A stretch of DNA of 64,000 bases from Prevotella sp. UBA2809. GTDB taxonomy: Bacteria > Bacteroidota > Bacteroidia > Bacteroidales > Bacteroidaceae. The notes beneath the pieces were generated by a model, which was not told the DNA's origin, ran no database searches, and saw only the letters and a program-made list of their open reading frames with translations. Both the position numbers and the translations under genes were made by a program. The stretch lies in NCBI GenBank assembly GCA_002351725.1, contig DEHD01000039.1, positions 39,124 to 103,123 on the forward strand, read 5' to 3'. Below are positions 61,507 through 64,000 of this stretch, piece after piece. The number at the start of each line of letters is the position of its first letter. Position 1 is the stretch's first letter.

Positions 61507-63273
61507 TTATGCTAAATCGCTAAAAATCATCTGTTTAGGTGCAGTTTTAGTGATATTTACGGGCGATTTCTTCTGTAGCTGTATCAGCTGGGCTGTCTGC
61601 TTCTGTTTCTTAGGCTGCAGCACTTTTTTGTACTCCTCCTGATTCTTCAGCAAGCGTATAGCCTCTTTTACTTGCTTGTCATAATTCAAGCCGGCCTCGA
61701 TGGTGCCACGCTGATAATAGTAGGCAGCAATAATCTCACTCTCCAGAACCTGACGCAGCACACGCTCATGCTTGTCAAGATCGGTAGCCACGTTGTGGTT
61801 AAGCTGCTTCTCCAACTCGTCGAATGTATTCTTGGCATCATCGTAGTAGCCCTCGAACTTAGCTGTCTTCACCAGCTCGGCCAACTGCTTCTTGCTCACT
61901 GGGTCGTAGGTAAAGCCGCTCTTTATCACGCGGTTCTTGAAATCCTGCCAGTCAGCATCGCTAATATGGAACTCTGGAGCAGCTGCTATTGCGGGGTGCT
62001 TGGCGATGTACTCAACCACATAGTCGAACATTACCTCGGTACTGTCCTGACCGCTGGCGCTCAGATAGAAGGCTATGTTTGGAATAGTGTCGCCCTTAAG
62101 CTCTACATCAGGCATAATGCCGCCGCCATCACGAACCTCACGACCATTGCGGGTATAGAACACCTTGGTAAGTGAGTCGGGTATATGCTCCTGATATCCT
62201 ACTCCGCGCTTGTAGTTGTAAGCCTGAATGCAACGACCGCTTGGAATGTAGTATTTAGATGTTGTTACCTTCATATTAGTATTGTATGGCAGGTCGATAG
62301 GAATCTGAACCAATCCCTTACCGTACGTACGCGTACCTAATATAATAGCGCGATCAAGGTCTTGCAGTGCGCCACTCGATATCTCGCTGGCCGATGCTGT
62401 CTCGCCATTCACAAGCACAACCATTGGCATCAGTGTGTCTACAGGCTCTATGCGTGTCTGGTATTCCTTGTTTGCCTGACGAATCTTTCCGCGGTTCTCA
62501 ACCACCTTCAATCCCTTGGGCAACCAGATATTCAGAATGTCAACAGCCTCTTGCTCCGATCCACCGCCATTTCCACGCAAATCAAAGATAAGCGATTTAG
62601 CTCCCTGCTTTTTCAGGTCAACAAAAGCACGGCGCACTTCCTTGGCACATCCCTCGGTAAACTGGTTCAGCACGATGTAGCCTACTCCGTCCTTTATTCC
62701 GTAGTAAGGCATCTCGGGCAGTTTGATGTTGCGGCGGGTAATCTTGAAGTTCATCATCTTGCCTGTCGATGGGCGCATCACCTTCAGCACAAAGGAGGTT
62801 CCTGGCTCGCCACGCAGATGACTGCTTACGTAGTTCACCTCCTTTTTTGTCATCATCGAATCGTCGATACTCAGAATGATATCGCCCTTCTTCAGTCCGG
62901 CCTCAGCGGCAGGCATGTTCTCATAGGGCTCGTCGATAACCACACGATCCAACTTCTGATGCTTGCGGACGATGGCGCCTATGCCGGCATACTTACCAGT
63001 AAGCATCTGGCGCAGATTCTTTGTATCCTCCTGCGCATAATATTCTGTATAAGGATCCAGACTGCGCAGCATGGCATTGATGGCCGTTCCCACAGTCTCC
63101 TTTGGGTTCAGCGTATCAACATACAGCAAATCCAGATTCTTATATACGTGGTTCAGGATATCCAATTGCTTGGCCACCTCGAAATTGTGGTCATTAGGTT
63201 TCTGAGCCATCGTAGTGCTGGCCGATAGAGCCATCGCACACAAAGCTATGATTATCTGCTTCTTCATCATCAT
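61507..63273 (-). CDS. S41 family C-terminal processing peptidase
   Basis: 588 residues with signal peptide (MMMKKQIIIALCAMALSAST, TMAQ cleavage). PDZ domain ~90-175 (YAGIGAIVRKHQ, AAEAGLKKGDIILSIDD), then the protease core with LIFDLRGNGGG, catalytic S296 in TASASEISS and the general base K319 in RTYGKGLVQ. A C-terminal helical extension of about 150 residues is typical for Bacteroidetes members. Periplasmic processing or degradation of proteins; the target is unknown. Confidence 0.95.
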   Translation of the reverse strand: MMMKKQIIIALCAMALSASTTMAQKPNDHNFEVAKQLDILNHVYKNLDLLYVDTLNPKETVGTAINAMLRSLDPYTEYYAQEDTKNLRQMLTGKYAGIGAIVRKHQKLDRVVIDEPYENMPAAEAGLKKGDIILSIDDSMMTKKEVNYVSSHLRGEPGTSFVLKVMRPSTGKMMNFKITRRNIKLPEMPYYGIKDGVGYIVLNQFTEGCAKEVRRAFVDLKKQGAKSLIFDLRGNGGGSEQEAVDILNIWLPKGLKVVENRGKIRQANKEYQTRIEPVDTLMPMVVLVNGETASASEISSGALQDLDRAIILGTRTYGKGLVQIPIDLPYNTNMKVTTSKYYIPSGRCIQAYNYKRGVGYQEHIPDSLTKVFYTRNGREVRDGGGIMPDVELKGDTIPNIAFYLSASGQDSTEVMFDYVVEYIAKHPAIAAAPEFHISDADWQDFKNRVIKSGFTYDPVSKKQLAELVKTAKFEGYYDDAKNTFDELEKQLNHNVATDLDKHERVLRQVLESEIIAAYYYQRGTIEAGLNYDKQVKEAIRLLKNQEEYKKVLQPKKQKQTAQLIQLQKKSPVNITKTAPKQMIFSDLA

Positions 63274-63296
63274 TATTAATTATTGTTTTATGGGTG

Positions 63297-63304
63297 CAAA
63301 ATTA
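63297..63304 (-). promoter_or_regulatory. -7 box of the S41 peptidase gene
   Basis: CAAAATTA, i.e. TAATTTTG on the minus strand, 24 nt upstream of the start codon. Confidence 0.55.
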
Positions 63305-63385
63305 AATGATTCTTACCGAAAAACATCCATTTTTGTTGGAAAAATGAAAAAATTTAAGGTTTATAGTCATTTTTTCCCAAAAAAG

Positions 63386-63417
63386 TTTGGTAGTTTCGAA
63401 AAAAGGTCGTACTTTTG
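63386..63417 (+). promoter_or_regulatory. Promoter of tRNA-Asn
   Basis: TTTG (63386-63389), 20-nt spacer, TACTTTTG (63410-63417), then CACCCGC; the same as before tRNA-Glu. Confidence 0.85.
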
Positions 63418-63439
63418 CACCCGCTTAACAGCAATGACT

Positions 63440-63513
63440 GCTTCAGTAGCTCAGTTGGTTAGAGCACCTGACTGTTAATCAGGGGGTCGTTGGTTCAAGC
63501 CCATCCTGAAGCG
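63440..63513 (+). tRNA. tRNA-Asn(GTT)
   Basis: Acceptor GCTTCAG/CTGAAGC, D-arm GCTC/GAGC, anticodon stem CCTGA/TCAGG with loop CTGTTAA (anticodon GTT), discriminator G. The T-stem GTTGG/CCATC has one T-T mismatch. 74 nt. Confidence 0.95.
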
Positions 63514-63525
63514 CCTTAGAAAGAG

Positions 63526-63562
63526 TCCTGTAGGTCAACGACTTACGGGATTTTTCTTTTTT
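63526..63562 (+). terminator. Terminator after tRNA-Asn
   Basis: TCCTGTAGGTC (63526-63536), loop AAC, GACTTACGGGA (63540-63550), paired fully with two G-U, then TTTTTCTTTTTT. Confidence 0.85.
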
Positions 63563-63575
63563 ATACATTTCAAAA

Positions 63576-63618
63576 TTGTAGCCAATTTGTAGCCAATTCT
63601 GTTTTGTTGTAGCCAATT
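63576..63618. repeat. Three copies of TTGTAGCCAATT downstream of tRNA-Asn
   Basis: TTGTAGCCAATT at 63576-63587, 63587-63598 and 63607-63618. It lies in the tRNA-Asn to tRNA-Ser gap. It may be the trace of an element that used the tRNA as target; no integrase is present. The remaining 63619-63800 holds nothing that I recognise. Confidence 0.6.
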
Positions 63619-63801
63619 CGTGTTTCTCCTTTGCAGAATTAACAATCCAAGATCCTGCAAAGAATAATAATTGCGAACCGTTGTCAAGTTCTAACGTTGA
63701 CAAGTTGAAAATCATTAGGGTATTTCAACTGTCAACAACCTTTTTTGATGATTTCTTGCAAAATAATTCTTGCTACGCAGAAAGGCTGCATAGGGCTATT
63801 G

Positions 63802-63809
63802 TACCTTTG
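63802..63809 (+). promoter_or_regulatory. -7 box of the tRNA-Ser pair
   Basis: TACCTTTG followed by CACCCG, 15 nt before tRNA-Ser(GCT). Confidence 0.6.
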
Positions 63810-63824
63810 CACCCGAAATCCAAC

Positions 63825-63909
63825 GGAAGTATGGGTGAGCGGTCGATACCAGCACATTGCTAACGTGCCGAGCCGCAAGGCTCCGAAGGTTCGAATCCTT
63901 CTGCTTCCG
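63825..63909 (+). tRNA. tRNA-Ser(GCT)
   Basis: Class II tRNA: acceptor GGAAGTA/TGCTTCC, anticodon loop TTGCTAA (anticodon GCT), long variable arm GAGCC-GCAA-GGCTC, T-arm GAAGG-TTCGAAT-CCTTC, discriminator G. The last anticodon-stem pair is A-C. 85 nt. Confidence 0.95.
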
Positions 63910-63917
63910 CACAAATT

Positions 63918-64000
63918 GGAGGTTTGGCAGAGTTGGTCTATTGCACTAGTCTTGAAAACTAGAGGGCGGTCAAACGTCCCAAGGGTTCGAATCCCTTAGC
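63918..64000 (+). tRNA. tRNA-Ser(TGA), 3' end outside the window
   Basis: Acceptor 5' strand GGAGGTT, anticodon stem CTAGT/ACTAG with loop CTTGAAA (anticodon TGA), long variable arm, T-arm AAGGG-TTCGAAT-CCCTT. Only the last few acceptor bases are missing. Eight nt after tRNA-Ser(GCT). Confidence 0.93.

Noticed and set aside
62362..63228. 288-aa plus-strand frame in the S41 peptidase gene
   Set aside because: Antisense shadow of a gene with clear PDZ and catalytic motifs.
63479..63715. 78-aa minus-strand frame beside tRNA-Asn
   Set aside because: It reads through the tRNA 3' end and the terminator; the end Gly-Leu-Glu-Pro-Thr-Thr-Pro is the usual translation artefact of a tRNA T-arm.

Overview
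The window is a 64 kb chromosomal segment of a Bacteroidales bacterium, most likely Prevotellaceae. The evidence is the recurring Bacteroidetes promoter form (TTTG or TTG, about 20 nt, then TAnnTTTG), GH97/GH43/GH95 polysaccharide enzymes, DUF3836, DUF3109 and DUF3737 proteins, a probable glycine-lipid (gls) pair, Bacteroidetes-type MraY and FtsW with extra hydrophilic insertions, and the gene order rimP-nusA-infB-suf. Most of the sequence is ordinary core genome, densely packed in long operons. No CRISPR array, insertion sequence or prophage was seen.

Layout. 1-1.5 kb: start of an unidentified CDS behind a long structured leader or ncRNA (minus), a small ORF plus GNAT acetyltransferase pair that resembles a toxin-antitoxin unit, and tRNA-Arg(CCT). 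1.7-16 kb: accessory carbohydrate region with a GH43 enzyme, a MalY/PatB-type C-S lyase with a DUF3737 protein, a DUF3836 protein, and a GH97-GH2-GH3 cluster lying directly downstream of a histidine kinase/response regulator pair with no SusC/SusD, then a degenerate CPBP membrane protein. 16-17.8 kb: two acyltransferases, probably glsA-glsB. 18-33.5 kb: the division and cell wall cluster mraZ-rsmH-ftsL-ftsI-murE-mraY-murD-ftsW-murG-murC-ftsQ-ftsA-ftsZ, whose promoter carries a textbook three-repeat MraZ operator; murF and ddl are absent from it. 33.5-37 kb: recO, tRNA-Glu, rpsT with a structured leader, and gyrB. 36.9-37.85 kb: about 0.9 kb without a gene, packed with inverted repeats. 37.8-40.6 kb: one 919-residue polypeptide joining permease, solute-binding lobes in permuted order, ABC ATPase and an extra C-terminal domain. 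40.7-46.5 kb: bcp, buk, ptb, and divergently a GH95 enzyme with an AraC regulator. 46.5-49.9 kb: gpmI-HD-ung-DUF3109. 50-61.4 kb: one apparent superoperon rimP-nusA-infB-sufB-NCS2 permease-sufC-sufD-sufS-rnhB. 61.5-64 kb: an S41 protease, then tRNA-Asn(GTT), tRNA-Ser(GCT) and tRNA-Ser(TGA, cut by the window end).

Functionally, the region couples growth functions (envelope synthesis, division, translation, Fe-S assembly, replication) with small glycan-degrading modules. The most unusual items are the four-part ABC fusion with reordered binding-protein lobes, a 22-bp element placed at the same distance from two -33-less promoters on either side of the glycosidase/two-component block, the hairpin-rich non-coding island at 37 kb, and the structured leader at the left edge. 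All assignments come from reading the sequence; none was checked by database search.
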